From positions 103,210 to 167,209 of the forward strand of contig CALUGP010000002.1 in assembly GCA_944320195.1 (NCBI GenBank): 64,000 bases of DNA, in the 5' to 3' direction. Below the pieces are notes generated by a model that saw only the letters and a list, made by a program, of their open reading frames with translations, ran no database searches and was not told where the DNA came from. The stretch's first letter is position 1; each line of letters starts with the position of its first letter. Both the position numbers and the translations under genes were made by a program. This document shows, in pieces, positions 1-8,647 of the stretch. The DNA comes from an uncultured Prevotella sp. Lineage in GTDB: Bacteria > Bacteroidota > Bacteroidia > Bacteroidales > Bacteroidaceae.

Positions 1-850
1 CGCGGTCATGGTCGCGTATGATGTAAGACAGCTTGGCCTGCTCTATGTTAGACTCTATGCCCAGCAGATGGTAGAAACCCTCGTAACCTTCGGTTGTCTC
101 GGGCGTCTCGTCGGCCGGAAGCATGGCCGCGAACTCGGCCGCCAGCATGTTGGCGTTGACCATCTTGCCCTTGGCGTAGCCCGGATGCACGCTCACGCCC
201 TTGATCATGACCTTGGCCGAAGCGGCGTTGAAGTTCTCGAACTCAAGGTCGCCCAGGTCACCGCCGTCCATGGTGTAGGCCCACTCGCAGCCGAACTTCT
301 CAACGTCGAAGTGGTGGGCGCCCATGCCTATCTCCTCGTCGGGGTTGAAACCCATGCGTATGTCGCCGTGCTTTATCTCGTCATGGTCGCGCAGCCAGCA
401 CATGGCCTGCACTATTTCGGCAATGCCGGCCTTGTCGTCAGCGCCGAGCAGGGTGTGCCCGTCGGTCACTATGATGTCCTCGCCCTTATGCGCAAGCAGC
501 TCGGGAAACTTCTTTACAGACGACACTATGCCGGGCGAAAGCTCGATGTCGCGCCCGTCATAGTCGCGTATGAGGCGCGGCTTCACGTCCTTTCCGCTGC
601 AGTCTGGCGACGTGTCATAGTGGCTGATGAAGCCTATCGTGGGCACATCCTTCTTCATGTTGGACTTCAACGTGGCGTACACATAGCCCATGTCGTCCAT
701 CTCAACGTCGTCGAAGCCTTCTTCCTTCAGCTCGTCGCGCAGGTATTTGGCGAAGACAAGCTGCTTCGCCGTGCTCGGCACGGAGTCGCTGTCCTCGGCC
801 GACTGCGTGTCAAAACTCACATACTTCAAGAATCTTTCAATTATATCCAT
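1..850 (-). CDS. pepT: Peptidase T (aminotripeptidase), 3' end cut by window edge
   Basis: Cytoplasmic M20-family metallopeptidase that removes the N-terminal residue of tripeptides. The minus-strand translation starts [17 protein letters not shown] and carries the M20 zinc-site motifs in order: SHYDTS (first His and Asp), LGADDKAG (bridging Asp) and NPDEEIGMG (catalytic and zinc-binding Glu). About 283 of the usual ~410 residues are present, so the C-terminal third lies outside the window. The start is the ATG whose complement is at 848-850; a -7 box lies about 60 bases upstream. It stands alone and is divergent from the TPR gene. The long plus-strand reading frame over it is a shadow. Confidence 0.95.
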   Translation of the reverse strand, partial: MDIIERFLKYVSFDTQSAEDSDSVPSTAKQLVFAKYLRDELKEEGFDDVEMDDMGYVYATLKSNMKKDVPTIGFISHYDTSPDCSGKDVKPRLIRDYDGRDIELSPGIVSSVKKFPELLAHKGEDIIVTDGHTLLGADDKAGIAEIVQAMCWLRDHDEIKHGDIRMGFNPDEEIGMGAHHFDVEKFGCEWAYTMDGGDLGDLEFENFNAASAKVMIKGVSVHPGYAKGKMVNANMLAAEFAAMLPADETPETTEGYEGFYHLLGIESNIEQAKLSYIIRDHDR

Positions 851-906
851 AGCATTATAAATGTTTTTGTTTGTCTTATCAAAATGCGTCAGCAACCATC
901 AAGCTA

Positions 907-914
907 CAAAGGTA
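907..914 (-). promoter_or_regulatory. Predicted -7 box for pepT
   Basis: The minus strand reads TACCTTTG, matching the Bacteroidota -7 consensus TAnnTTTG, and lies 57 bases upstream of the pepT start. No clear -33 TTTG sits at the ideal 19-base spacing, so this is a moderate call. Confidence 0.5.
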
Positions 915-1038
915 GCAATTTTATTTCATTCAATGCGCCAGTCAAAGCATGAAAATAAGCGCGAATCTTAAAAACTTCTTAAAAACGAACGGCGGACCCT
1001 TGCCGCCACACCGAAAAGCCGTCCAGTCTCGCCGCCGT

Positions 1039-1123
1039 TGCAAAAGGCCGCAAATCGCGTTGTAAAAGACGGTCTTTTGCAGCGTAATTGACGGCCTTTT
1101 ACAACGCGATTTGCGACCTTTTG
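1039..1123. repeat. Palindromic intergenic repeat, AAAGGCCG family, copy 1
   Basis: Two arms built around GCAAAAGGCCGCAAATCGCG and its near reverse complement face each other across about 25 bases. Related copies occur at about 8502, 12650, 37160 and 47990. Short reading frames over it translate the repeat and are not credible genes. The rest of the 851-1560 gap holds only the two promoters. Confidence 0.75.
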
Positions 1124-1335
1124 AAAAACGAGAAGAGCCGGAAGAGCAGGCTGTCGCTTAAAGCGCTGACAGCCAACAAGTTGCGGCAGCGTAAAAAAGG
1201 CAGTGCAATCAGCCTTACGCCAAACTCACATGGACTTGGGAAAAACGGCTTTTCGGGGAACCGCATACCATCGGCAAAAGAGCCAGTGCGCGGCAAACGC
1301 GACGGTGAAGGCGTGAAAGAAATTCACGCAGACAC

Positions 1336-1366
1336 TTGGTTGTTAGGACAAAAATAATTAACTTTG
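1336..1366 (+). promoter_or_regulatory. Predicted promoter for the TPR gene
   Basis: TTGG at 1336-1339 and TAACTTTG at 1359-1366 are separated by exactly 19 bases, the Bacteroidota -33/-7 arrangement. It implies a leader of roughly 190 bases before the TPR start. Confidence 0.55.
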
Positions 1367-1560
1367 CCAGTCAGTGACATTACAATCACTTTCCGCAGGC
1401 GCATATCCATCATGCCGGCATGCCTTGCAAGGGCGCCATCCGGCGGCAAAAACAAGCGAGCCGCGTTCCTCACAGAACGTGCAGGCGCGTTAAATAATGT
1501 TCCCGCGAAGTGAACGTGCCAATGTCTACCAACCTAATCAACAATTTAAAACAAACACCT

Positions 1561-2427
1561 ATGAATTTCTTTAAGGCCCTGTTTGGCGGCAAGGAAGAGA
1601 AGCCCGAAGACAAGAAACGGGCAGACGAAGAGAGAGACTTCGACGTGTTGAAATATGACGGAGTGCGCGCCCTGCGCTCAGGGCGGCACGACTATGCGAT
1701 ACGCTGCTTCACGCACGCACTGGGGATGAAGGACGACCTGGAGATACGCGACTACCTGTCACAAGCCTGCATACGTGCCGACATGCTGCCGGAGGCGTTC
1801 GAGCAACTGCTGAAAATAGCCGAAGCACAGCCCGACAACGTGCAGGTGCTGCTGCGCATGGCCAACGTGGCCTACATGATGGAAGACTACACGGCCATGG
1901 CCGACGCATGCGAGAAAGCCATCGTGCTCGACGCGGCCAACGCCGAGGCCACATACCTGTACGCCAAGGCGTGCATAGGGCACGGCGACACAACCAACGC
2001 CGTGGCCATGCTGACCAAGGCCATAAGCCTGAAAGAAGACTATGCCGACGCTTACCTGCTGCGTGGCGAGACTCTGCTTAAGGCCGGCGAGACTGCCGAG
2101 GCAGACGAAGACGCAGACCGTCTGCTGAAAGATTATCCCGAAAGCGAGGACGTGCTGATGCTGAAAGCGCGCATAGAAAGAGCCAAAGGGAACAGCGAGG
2201 AGGCCATACTATATTACAGCAAGGTGACAGACGCCAACCCATTCAACGCGGACGCATACCGTGAGCGCGGCGAGACACGCGCCGACACAGGAGACACAGA
2301 CGGCGGACAGGACGACCTGAGACACGCCGCCGAACTGACAGAAAACCAAGAGGACAAGGCCGACAGCGGCGAAGTGGAGCGCAAGGTGAACGAGGCGTAC
2401 AAGAACGTGAACCCCTTGGGGATATAA
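1561..2427 (+). CDS. Tetratricopeptide-repeat protein
   Basis: A 288-residue protein made almost entirely of TPR helices after a short charged linker (about residues 10-35). Repeat signatures include LRSGRHDYAIRCFTHAL, DNVQVLLRMANVAYMMEDY, AEATYLYAKACIGHGDT and DAYLLRGETLLKAGE, giving five to six units. No signal peptide or catalytic motif is visible, so it is probably a cytoplasmic protein-interaction scaffold. I chose the ATG giving MNFFKALFGG; a GTG 51 bases upstream is in frame but less likely. It is monocistronic and followed by a palindromic repeat. Its partners cannot be told from the sequence. Confidence 0.85.
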   Translation: MNFFKALFGGKEEKPEDKKRADEERDFDVLKYDGVRALRSGRHDYAIRCFTHALGMKDDLEIRDYLSQACIRADMLPEAFEQLLKIAEAQPDNVQVLLRMANVAYMMEDYTAMADACEKAIVLDAANAEATYLYAKACIGHGDTTNAVAMLTKAISLKEDYADAYLLRGETLLKAGETAEADEDADRLLKDYPESEDVLMLKARIERAKGNSEEAILYYSKVTDANPFNADAYRERGETRADTGDTDGGQDDLRHAAELTENQEDKADSGEVERKVNEAYKNVNPLGI

Positions 2428-2614
2428 CACCCATCCCAACCCCTCCCGAAGTGAGGGGCTTTAATCAGCGTCAGACCTTGGACAAAAACGCCTTCAATCT
2501 TTATTTAAATATATCATAATGATATTTCCATATATACAGACACGTCATACGAATTGCGCCTGACAACAAAAGCACTTCAAGCCCCTCACTTCGGGAGGGG
2601 TTTGGGGTGGGTAT
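2427..2614. repeat. MITE-like inverted repeat, family B copy 1
   Basis: Arms of about 36 bases (2427-2462 and 2579-2614), built on CCCAACCCCTCCCGAAGTGA and its reverse complement, surround about 115 bases of AT-rich DNA. It has no coding capacity. A degenerate relative lies at 11770-11935. It also ends just before the pheA promoter. Confidence 0.7.
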
Positions 2615-2633
2615 TAAAATTTCTTTCTTTTTT

Positions 2634-2665
2634 CTTGCACAATTCAATTAAAAGTTTTACATTTG
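2634..2665 (+). promoter_or_regulatory. Predicted promoter of the aromatic amino-acid operon
   Basis: CTTG (2634-2637), a 20-base spacer and TACATTTG (2658-2665) match the Bacteroidota promoter form. Transcription would start near 2672, about 20 bases before the leader-peptide ATG. Confidence 0.6.
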
Positions 2666-2690
2666 CAACGAAATGATAAAATAAACGACA

Positions 2691-2768
2691 ATGTACAACC
2701 AAAACGCATCTTTCTTTTACTTTTATTTTTACTTTGCAGGGCACTGTGAAGCGGGAAGTTGCGTGTGA
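2691..2768 (+). CDS. Phe/Tyr-rich leader peptide of the pheA operon
   Basis: A 25-codon reading frame, MYNQNASFFYFYFYFAGHCE then AGSCV and a stop. Residues 8-15 are eight consecutive Phe/Tyr codons (five Phe, three Tyr), with another Tyr at residue 2. This is the classic signature of a translational sensor for charged tRNA-Phe and tRNA-Tyr ahead of genes that make those amino acids. The codons just after the Phe/Tyr block encode one strand of the antiterminator, so ribosome position decides the RNA fold. It is too short for standard gene callers. The call rests on sequence and context only. Confidence 0.8.
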   Translation: MYNQNASFFYFYFYFAGHCEAGSCV

Positions 2769-2846
2769 ATTTCAACTTAAGACAGACATATCTTACAAGA
2801 AGATACAGTAAAGTCCCGCTTCACGACAATGAGGCGGGATTTTTGT
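2746..2846 (+). promoter_or_regulatory. Transcription attenuator (antiterminator and terminator) of the pheA operon
   Basis: GTGAAGCGGGA (2746-2756), inside the leader frame, is the exact reverse complement of TCCCGCTTCAC (2814-2824). The same downstream strand can instead pair with AGGCGGGA (2832-2839) to give an 8-bp stem, a 10-base loop and a T-run, which is an intrinsic terminator. A ribosome stalled on the Phe/Tyr codons leaves the first strand free and blocks termination. A ribosome reaching the stop codon covers it and lets the terminator form. Confidence 0.8.
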
Positions 2847-2918
2847 TAAAGCCGGGTTCACATGAAAACAGAAGCAATCGAGAGAAGCAACAAACAGATC
2901 TGACAAAAAGAAAAGCCA

Positions 2919-3782
2919 ATGAAGAGAATAGCAATACAAGGCTCAGTAGGGTCGTTTCACGACATAGCGGCCCACCAATACTTTGAGGGCGAACAGATAC
3001 AGCTCATCTGCTGCGAGACGTTCGAGCAGGTGTTCGAGAACATCAGGCGCGACCCCACGGTCATCGGAATACTCGCCATAGAGAACACCATTGCCGGCTC
3101 GCTGCTGCATAACTACGAACTGCTGCGCAATTCGGGCACAACCATCGTAGGAGAGCACAAGCTCCACATAGAGCACAGCATCTGCTGCCTGCCCGAAGAC
3201 TCATGGGAGACGATACGGGAAGTCCACTCCCACCCCGTCGCACTGATGCAGTGCCGCGGCTTCCTGGCCGACCATCCTGAAATGAAAGCCGTAGAAGCAA
3301 CCGACACGGCCGGCGCGGCGAAGCTCATTTCAGAGCAGAACTGCCGCGGATGGGCGGCCATCTGCAACGCCTCGGCAGCCCGCCTGTACGGAATGAAGGT
3401 ACTGAAAGAGTCGATAGAGGACAACAAGCACAACTTCACACGCTTCCTCGTCGTGAGCGACCCGCGCAAGGCCGACTTCCTGCGTCCCCTCGACAAGACA
3501 AACAAAGCCAGCCTGGTGTTCTCTCTTCCGCACGAAGAAGGCAGCCTGTCGCAGGTGCTCAGCATACTGTATTTCTACAAAATAAACCTTACCAAGATAC
3601 AATCCCTGCCGATAATCGGCCATGAATGGGAGTACATGTTCTACGTAGATGTGACATTCAACGACATCACCCGTTACCGCCAAAGCATAGACGCGATAAT
3701 ACCGCTGACCAAAGAACTAAAAGTGTTAGGAGAATACCAAGATGACGGAAAACAGCCAAACATACAGCATAAAGCCAGCTGA
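2919..3782 (+). CDS. pheA: Prephenate dehydratase (monofunctional, with ACT domain)
   Basis: Converts prephenate to phenylpyruvate in phenylalanine synthesis. The 287-residue protein begins MKRIAIQGSVGSFHDIAA, the periplasmic-binding-like PDT fold, with ENTIAGSLLHNYELL and HNFTRFLVVS (the catalytic T-R-F motif) near residues 55 and 170. A C-terminal ACT domain (about 192-270) contains the K-I-Q-S-L-P variant of the Phe-binding ESRP-type motif, suggesting feedback inhibition by Phe. It lacks the N-terminal chorismate mutase found in the enterobacterial P-protein; that activity is on the third gene. It overlaps the next gene by 41 bases. Confidence 0.95.
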   Translation: MKRIAIQGSVGSFHDIAAHQYFEGEQIQLICCETFEQVFENIRRDPTVIGILAIENTIAGSLLHNYELLRNSGTTIVGEHKLHIEHSICCLPEDSWETIREVHSHPVALMQCRGFLADHPEMKAVEATDTAGAAKLISEQNCRGWAAICNASAARLYGMKVLKESIEDNKHNFTRFLVVSDPRKADFLRPLDKTNKASLVFSLPHEEGSLSQVLSILYFYKINLTKIQSLPIIGHEWEYMFYVDVTFNDITRYRQSIDAIIPLTKELKVLGEYQDDGKQPNIQHKAS

Positions 3783-4935
3783 CAGGCTCTCGAAAGTAGC
3801 CGAATACTATTTCAGCCGCAAGCTGAAGGAAATAGACAGGCTTAACGCAGAAGGCAAAGACATCATCAGCCTCGCCATAGGCAGCCCCGACATGCCGCCC
3901 TCAAAGCAGACAGTAGACAAGCTGTGCGAAGTGGCACGCCAGGCCGAAGCCCACGGATACCAGCCCACATCGGGCACGCCTGAGCTGAAAAAAGCCATGG
4001 CCGGATTTTACAAACGATGGTACGGAGTTGACATCGACCCACAAGCCGAGATACAACCGCTCATCGGCTCGAAGGAAGGAATACTCCACATAACGCTCGC
4101 CTTCGTAAATCCGGGAGACAAAGTGCTCGTGCCAAACCCAGGCTATCCTACCTACACGTCGCTCAGCAAGATACTGGGAGCCGAGGTCGTGAACTACAAC
4201 CTTTGCGAGAACGACGGCTGGCAACCCGACTTTGAAGAACTTGAGAACACGGACTTGACTGATGTCCGGCTCATGTGGACCAACTATCCCAACATGCCGA
4301 CGGGCGCTCCGGCACGCATGGAGACCTACCGCAAACTTGTCAGCTTCGCCCGGCGGCACAACATCGTAGTGGTAAACGACAATCCGTATTCGCTCATCCT
4401 CAACGAAAAACCTCTCTCGCTGCTGCAAGTAGAGGGAGCGAAAGACTGCTGCATTGAGCTCAACTCGATGAGCAAAAGCCACAACATGCCCGGCTGGCGC
4501 GTCGGAATGTGCGTCTCGAACAGGCAATTCATACAATGGATACTGAAGATCAAGAGTAACATCGACTCCGGAACATTCCGCGGAATACAGCTTGCCGCCG
4601 CCGAAGCATACAACAACAGCGACGAATGGCACCGCGAGGCGAACATGGAAACTTACGGCAGGCGCCGCCGTCTGGCCGAAGCCATAATGCAGGAGCTTGG
4701 TTGCGAATATGGAGGAGAGCAGGTGGGAATGTTCCTTTGGGGCAAGATTCCAGACCGTTACGCAACCGCCGAGGAGCTGACTGAGAAGGTGCTGCACGAC
4801 GCAAGGGTGTTCATCACGCCTGGATTCATCTTCGGAAGCAACGGCGAAAGGTACATAAGGATATCGCTTTGCGCCAAAGACGAGAAGATGGAAGAGGCGT
4901 TGAAACGAATAAAAGAATGCGAAACTACAGAATAA
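3742..4935 (+). CDS. PLP-dependent class I/II aminotransferase, probably aromatic
   Basis: A 397-residue fold-type I aminotransferase. It has a GSKEGI motif for phosphate contact, the NYPNMPTGA region, VVNDNPYS and the PLP-lysine segment SMSKSHNMPGWRVGM (about residue 240), with the C-terminal R-I-S-L substrate arginine. Sandwiched between pheA and the DAHP synthase, it probably transaminates phenylpyruvate and hydroxyphenylpyruvate. Close relatives include LL-diaminopimelate and aspartate aminotransferases, so the substrate is inferred from context. It starts inside the end of pheA, consistent with translational coupling. Confidence 0.88.
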   Translation: MTENSQTYSIKPADRLSKVAEYYFSRKLKEIDRLNAEGKDIISLAIGSPDMPPSKQTVDKLCEVARQAEAHGYQPTSGTPELKKAMAGFYKRWYGVDIDPQAEIQPLIGSKEGILHITLAFVNPGDKVLVPNPGYPTYTSLSKILGAEVVNYNLCENDGWQPDFEELENTDLTDVRLMWTNYPNMPTGAPARMETYRKLVSFARRHNIVVVNDNPYSLILNEKPLSLLQVEGAKDCCIELNSMSKSHNMPGWRVGMCVSNRQFIQWILKIKSNIDSGTFRGIQLAAAEAYNNSDEWHREANMETYGRRRRLAEAIMQELGCEYGGEQVGMFLWGKIPDRYATAEELTEKVLHDARVFITPGFIFGSNGERYIRISLCAKDEKMEEALKRIKECETTE

Positions 4936-4952
4936 AACAAAACAACAATATC

Positions 4953-6017
4953 ATGGAACTTGAACTGAAACCGCTCAACTTGCCGAGCGACAACGAACGA
5001 CTTACGGTCATTGCCGGCCCATGTTCGGCCGAAACAGAAGACCAAGTGATGGAAACGGCCAGGCAGCTTGCCTCGAAAGGCTGCCACATATTCCGTGCCG
5101 GAGTGTGGAAACCGCGTACAAAGCCGGGCGGATTCGAGGGCAACGGCGAAAAGGCACTGCCCTGGATGAAGCGTGTAAAGGAAGAAACAGGCATGCTGAC
5201 GGCCACCGAAGTGGCCACGCCTGAACACGTGGAGCTTGCACTGAAATACGGCATCGACGTGCTGTGGGTCGGCGCACGCACATCAGCCAACCCCTTCGCC
5301 ATGCAGGCTTTGGCCGACAGCTTGAGGGGAGTTGACATCCCTGTGCTGGTGAAAAACCCTGTAAACCCCGACCTCGAGCTGTGGATTGGAGCCATGGAAC
5401 GCATCAACCAGGCCGGAATAAAGCGCATAGCAGCGATACACAGGGGTTTTTCAAGCTATGACAAGAAGATATACCGCAACCTGCCAATGTGGCAAATACC
5501 AATAGAGCTGCGCCGACGCATACCGCAACTGCCCATTCTCTGCGACCCGAGCCACATCGGAGGGCGGCGCGAACTGGTGGCGCCGTTATGCCAACAGGCC
5601 ATGGACCTGGGCTTCAACGGCCTCATCATAGAAAGCCACTGCGACCCGGACAGCGCATGGAGCGACGCCAAGCAGCAGGTGACTCCCGACGTGTTGGACT
5701 ACATTCTCAGCCTTCTCGTGATAAGAGACGAGACCGTCACAACAGAAGGAATAACCACTTTGCGCAAGCAAATCGACGAGATAGACAACCAGCTGATGGA
5801 AATCCTGGCCAAGAGGATGCGCGTCTGCCGCGAAATAGGCCAGTATAAGAAGGAACACAACATGACGGTCTTGCAGACTTCACGTTACAACGAAATCCTC
5901 GACAAGCGCGGAGCGCAAGGCGCATTGTGCGGAATGGATCCGTCATTCATCAAGACCGTGTTCGAGGCCGTGCATGAAGAGTCGGTAAGGCAACAGATTG
6001 AGATTGTGAACAAATGA
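4953..6017 (+). CDS. DAHP synthase fused to chorismate mutase
   Basis: A bifunctional 354-residue enzyme. Residues 1-265 are a KDO8PS/DAHPS-type barrel (VIAGPCSAE, RAGVWKPRTKPGGFEG, VGARTS, LVKNPVN, HRGF, CDPSHIGG) that makes the first shikimate-pathway intermediate. Residues about 270-354 are an AroQ-type chorismate mutase (TTLRKQIDEIDNQLMEILAKR, then R-x-x-E-I-x-x-x-K). The fusion supplies the mutase missing from PheA and allows one product to regulate the other. The ATG at 4953, just after the aminotransferase stop, is preferred over an upstream in-frame ATG inside that gene. Confidence 0.95.
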   Translation: MELELKPLNLPSDNERLTVIAGPCSAETEDQVMETARQLASKGCHIFRAGVWKPRTKPGGFEGNGEKALPWMKRVKEETGMLTATEVATPEHVELALKYGIDVLWVGARTSANPFAMQALADSLRGVDIPVLVKNPVNPDLELWIGAMERINQAGIKRIAAIHRGFSSYDKKIYRNLPMWQIPIELRRRIPQLPILCDPSHIGGRRELVAPLCQQAMDLGFNGLIIESHCDPDSAWSDAKQQVTPDVLDYILSLLVIRDETVTTEGITTLRKQIDEIDNQLMEILAKRMRVCREIGQYKKEHNMTVLQTSRYNEILDKRGAQGALCGMDPSFIKTVFEAVHEESVRQQIEIVNK

Positions 6018-6019
6018 TT

Positions 6020-6165
6020 TATTAAGGACAGAAGGAGGAAGGAGTGAAGGAGCAAGCAAATATGATTTAACAGGATGTCAGCAACGTACAGACAAAGAAA
6101 GCTCACATTCCAGGGCATTCATACTTACCCCTTCACTCCCCTACTCCTTACCACCAAAAACACAA
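6020..6165. repeat. Purine/pyrimidine inverted repeat, family E copy 1
   Basis: A purine-rich left end (GGAAGGAGTGAAGGAG) and a pyrimidine-rich right end (CTTCACTCCCCTACTCCTT) form an imperfect inverted repeat filling the gap before tyrA. Related pairs lie at about 9445-9565 and 46930-47035. It is probably an immobile MITE-like element within the operon. Confidence 0.5.
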
Positions 6166-6169
6166 CACC

Positions 6170-6952
6170 ATGCGAATATTAGTTTTGGGAGCAGGCAAAA
6201 TGGGAAGTTTTTTCCTCGACTTGCTGAGCTTCGAGCATGAGACGGCGGTGTACGAAAAGAGCCCCGAGAGGCTCAGGTTTACTTTCAACACGCTGCGCTT
6301 CACGTCGATGGAAGAGGTGGAGGCGTTCAAACCCGAACTGGTCATCAACGCGGTCACTGTGAAATACACCATTCCGGCATTCGAGGAGGTCATTCCTCAC
6401 CTGCCGAAAGACTGCATAATAAGCGACATCTCGTCGGTAAAGACCGGACTGAAGGACTTTTACGAGCAGTGCGGACACCGTTATGTATCGACCCACCCCA
6501 TGTTCGGACCGACGTTTGCCAACCTCAACCAGCTAAGCCATGAGAATGCGATAATAATCAACGAAGGCGACTACATGGGGCGCATCTTCTTCAAAGACCT
6601 GTACAGCCGTCTCGGACTGAGCATATATGAATACTCTTTCGAGGAGCACGACAAGACCGTAGCCTACTCGCTAAGCATTCCATTCGTCAGCACCTTCGTC
6701 TTCGCCGCCGTGATGAAGCACCAGGACGCGCCGGGAACTACGTTCAAACGGCACATGAAGATAGCCAAAGGAGTGCTCAGCGAGGACGACTACCTGCTGC
6801 AGGAGATTCTCTTCAACCCCTACACATCGGGGCAAGTGGAACAGATACGCACTGAGCTCAAAGAGCTGCTCGGCATCATAGAGCGCAAGGACGAGGACGC
6901 GATGAAGGCCTATCTTGAGAAAATCAGGAGGAACGTCAGGGACAATTCATGA
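6170..6952 (+). CDS. tyrA: Prephenate dehydrogenase
   Basis: NAD(P)-dependent oxidative decarboxylation of prephenate to hydroxyphenylpyruvate, the tyrosine branch. The 260-residue protein has an N-terminal Rossmann motif (VLGAGKMGSFF), SDISSVKTGL for the cofactor, and the substrate-binding segment STHPMFGPT with the catalytic His at about residue 106. A helical dimerisation domain follows. No ACT domain is present. Fourth gene of the attenuated operon, so Phe and Tyr synthesis would respond together to the mixed Phe/Tyr leader. A 150-base repeat separates it from the third gene. Confidence 0.92.
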   Translation: MRILVLGAGKMGSFFLDLLSFEHETAVYEKSPERLRFTFNTLRFTSMEEVEAFKPELVINAVTVKYTIPAFEEVIPHLPKDCIISDISSVKTGLKDFYEQCGHRYVSTHPMFGPTFANLNQLSHENAIIINEGDYMGRIFFKDLYSRLGLSIYEYSFEEHDKTVAYSLSIPFVSTFVFAAVMKHQDAPGTTFKRHMKIAKGVLSEDDYLLQEILFNPYTSGQVEQIRTELKELLGIIERKDEDAMKAYLEKIRRNVRDNS

Positions 6953-7047
6953 ATTAAGAATTAAGAGTTAGGATTTAAGAAAATATGCCATGAAAGCGTG
7001 GCATACGTTTGATTTTTCATTATTTATTATTCATTTTTAATTAAAAA

Positions 7048-7989
7048 ATGTGTCTTTCGCTGTTCCTTGCATCACTGTTGACGCTCGTCCAGCTGAACTG
7101 CGAGAACCTGTTTGACTGCCGTCACGACAGCCTGAAACAGGACACGGAGTTCACTCCCGATGGCGACCGCCGGTGGACCGAACGCAAATACTGGGACAAG
7201 CTTAACAATACGGCCAAGGCGATAATATCTTGCGGCACAGAGAACGGCGACTGGCGCGTGCCCGACCTGGTGGCCCTGTGCGAGGTTGAGAACGACAGCG
7301 TGATGCGCGACCTTGCCAAACGCTCGCTCCTGCGCAACTCCAATTACGAATACATCGTGACATCCTCGCCCGACGAGCGCGGCATAGACGTGGCTCTGCT
7401 ATACTCTCCGGGCAGCTTCGCGCCCGTAAGACATTACCCCTTGCGCATACGCCCGGTGAAAGGCATGCGCCCCACACGCGACATCCTCTACGCCTCTGGA
7501 CGCATCATAACGGGCGACACGCTCCACATATTCGTGGTACACGCCCCGAGCCGTTACGGCGGAGAGCGGCGCACAAGACCCCACCGCAAGCTCGTGGCCG
7601 ACCGCCTTGCGGCGGCCATCGACTCCTTGCAATCAGCATGCCCCGACCCGATGATAATCATAGCCGGCGACTTCAATGACGGGGGAGACAGCCAGGCTGT
7701 GAGGCAGATATGCGCCAAAGGACTTTACGACGCGTCGGCCCACGCCAAAGGCGGACACGGAGCAGGCGGCACTTACAAGTATAAAGGGAAATGGGAGAAC
7801 ATAGACCACATCATAGTCAGCCGCAGGCTTAAAAGCAAATTGCGTTCATGCACGGTCAACGACGCGCCGTTCATGCTTGAGCCCGACGACAAATACGGAG
7901 GCGTGCAGCCGCTGCGCACATACCGCGCATGGCGTTACCGCAAGGGATATAGCGACCACCTGCCCCTCGTGGCGCGCTTCGCCTTTTGA
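7048..7989 (+). CDS. Secreted endonuclease/exonuclease/phosphatase-family protein
   Basis: A 313-residue EEP-fold metal-dependent phosphoesterase. An N-terminal hydrophobic stretch (MCLSLFLASLLTLVQLN) looks like a signal peptide. The family motifs follow: NCENLF with the metal-binding Asn-Glu region, LCEVEND with the catalytic Glu, GIDVALLY, AGDFND with the Asp-Asn pair and a C-terminal YSDHLPL with the catalytic His. The substrate may be DNA or a phospho-ester. It follows tyrA by 95 AT-rich bases and overlaps no neighbour, so it may be independent. Confidence 0.88.
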   Translation: MCLSLFLASLLTLVQLNCENLFDCRHDSLKQDTEFTPDGDRRWTERKYWDKLNNTAKAIISCGTENGDWRVPDLVALCEVENDSVMRDLAKRSLLRNSNYEYIVTSSPDERGIDVALLYSPGSFAPVRHYPLRIRPVKGMRPTRDILYASGRIITGDTLHIFVVHAPSRYGGERRTRPHRKLVADRLAAAIDSLQSACPDPMIIIAGDFNDGGDSQAVRQICAKGLYDASAHAKGGHGAGGTYKYKGKWENIDHIIVSRRLKSKLRSCTVNDAPFMLEPDDKYGGVQPLRTYRAWRYRKGYSDHLPLVARFAF

Positions 7990-8024
7990 CCGGACACCAC
8001 AGGACATCACATCCAAACCGTCAT

Positions 8025-8414
8025 ATGAACAAATTATTATTATCCATCATGACAATGTTAGCATGCAGCCTTTCAAGCTGCGGACAACAAAACTTCAAGA
8101 CAGTCGATGCCGACGAGTTCGAAAAAGCAATCTCCGCAGACAGCGTACAGCTGGTTGACGTGCGCACGTCAGCCGAGTTTTGCGAAGCCCACATCGCATC
8201 AGACAAAGTTGTAAACATCGACGCCTTACAGCCGGATTTTGCCAATGAGGCAGTAAAAAAGCTCGACAAGCGCCGTAGCGTAGCCGTCTACTGCCGCAGC
8301 GGAAGGCGAAGCGCGGACGCGGCAAAAAAGCTGTCGGAACTGGGGTACGACGTCATCGACCTGAAGGGCGGCATTCTGGAATGGCAGAAAAGAGGCAAGC
8401 CCACAACCAGATGA
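8025..8414 (+). CDS. Rhodanese-like lipoprotein
   Basis: A 129-residue protein with a lipoprotein signal (MNKLLLSIMTMLACSLSSC, lipobox Cys at residue 19) and a single rhodanese domain. The active-site loop CRSGRRS contains the catalytic Cys, and LVDVRTSAEFCEAHI and GYDVIDLKGGILEW are the other family signatures. It probably handles sulfane sulfur at the periplasmic side of a membrane. I prefer the ATG at 8025 because it gives the lipobox; an upstream in-frame start overlaps the preceding gene. Confidence 0.9.
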   Translation: MNKLLLSIMTMLACSLSSCGQQNFKTVDADEFEKAISADSVQLVDVRTSAEFCEAHIASDKVVNIDALQPDFANEAVKKLDKRRSVAVYCRSGRRSADAAKKLSELGYDVIDLKGGILEWQKRGKPTTR

Positions 8415-8501
8415 CCCCACAAACGACAAGCCAACACTTGCCCACACTGGTGCATGCCGCCATCGCCACGGCGGTGACTGCACGTCATCATGAACCCAAT
8501 T

Positions 8502-8586
8502 GACGGCCTTTTGCAATGCGAAAGGCCGCAAACAGCACGCTAAAAGGCCGCCTTTTGCAAGTCAAAAGACGGCCTTTCATAATGCG
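8502..8586. repeat. Palindromic intergenic repeat, AAAGGCCG family, copy 2
   Basis: It contains alternating TGACGGCCTTTTGCAATGCG, AAAAGGCCGCCTTTTGCAA and AAAGACGGCCTTTCATAATG blocks that can form several nested hairpins. It fills the gap between convergent genes and could act as a bidirectional terminator. Confidence 0.7.
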
Positions 8587-8647
8587 TTGGATATCAAGAT
8601 GTTACGCATGCGGTTGATGCCATGCGCGCCAATACGCCCCAATAGTG

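Noticed and set aside
8-952. Long plus-strand reading frame at the window start
   Set aside because: It is antisense to pepT, whose translation has all M20 catalytic motifs. The plus-strand product has no recognisable features.
1088-1357. Short plus and minus frames around 1.1-1.3 kb
   Set aside because: They translate a palindromic repeat and adjacent AT-rich DNA; similar frames appear wherever the repeat occurs.
3901-4797. 298-codon minus-strand frame over the aminotransferase
   Set aside because: The plus strand encodes a full PLP enzyme there; the frame is a codon-bias shadow.
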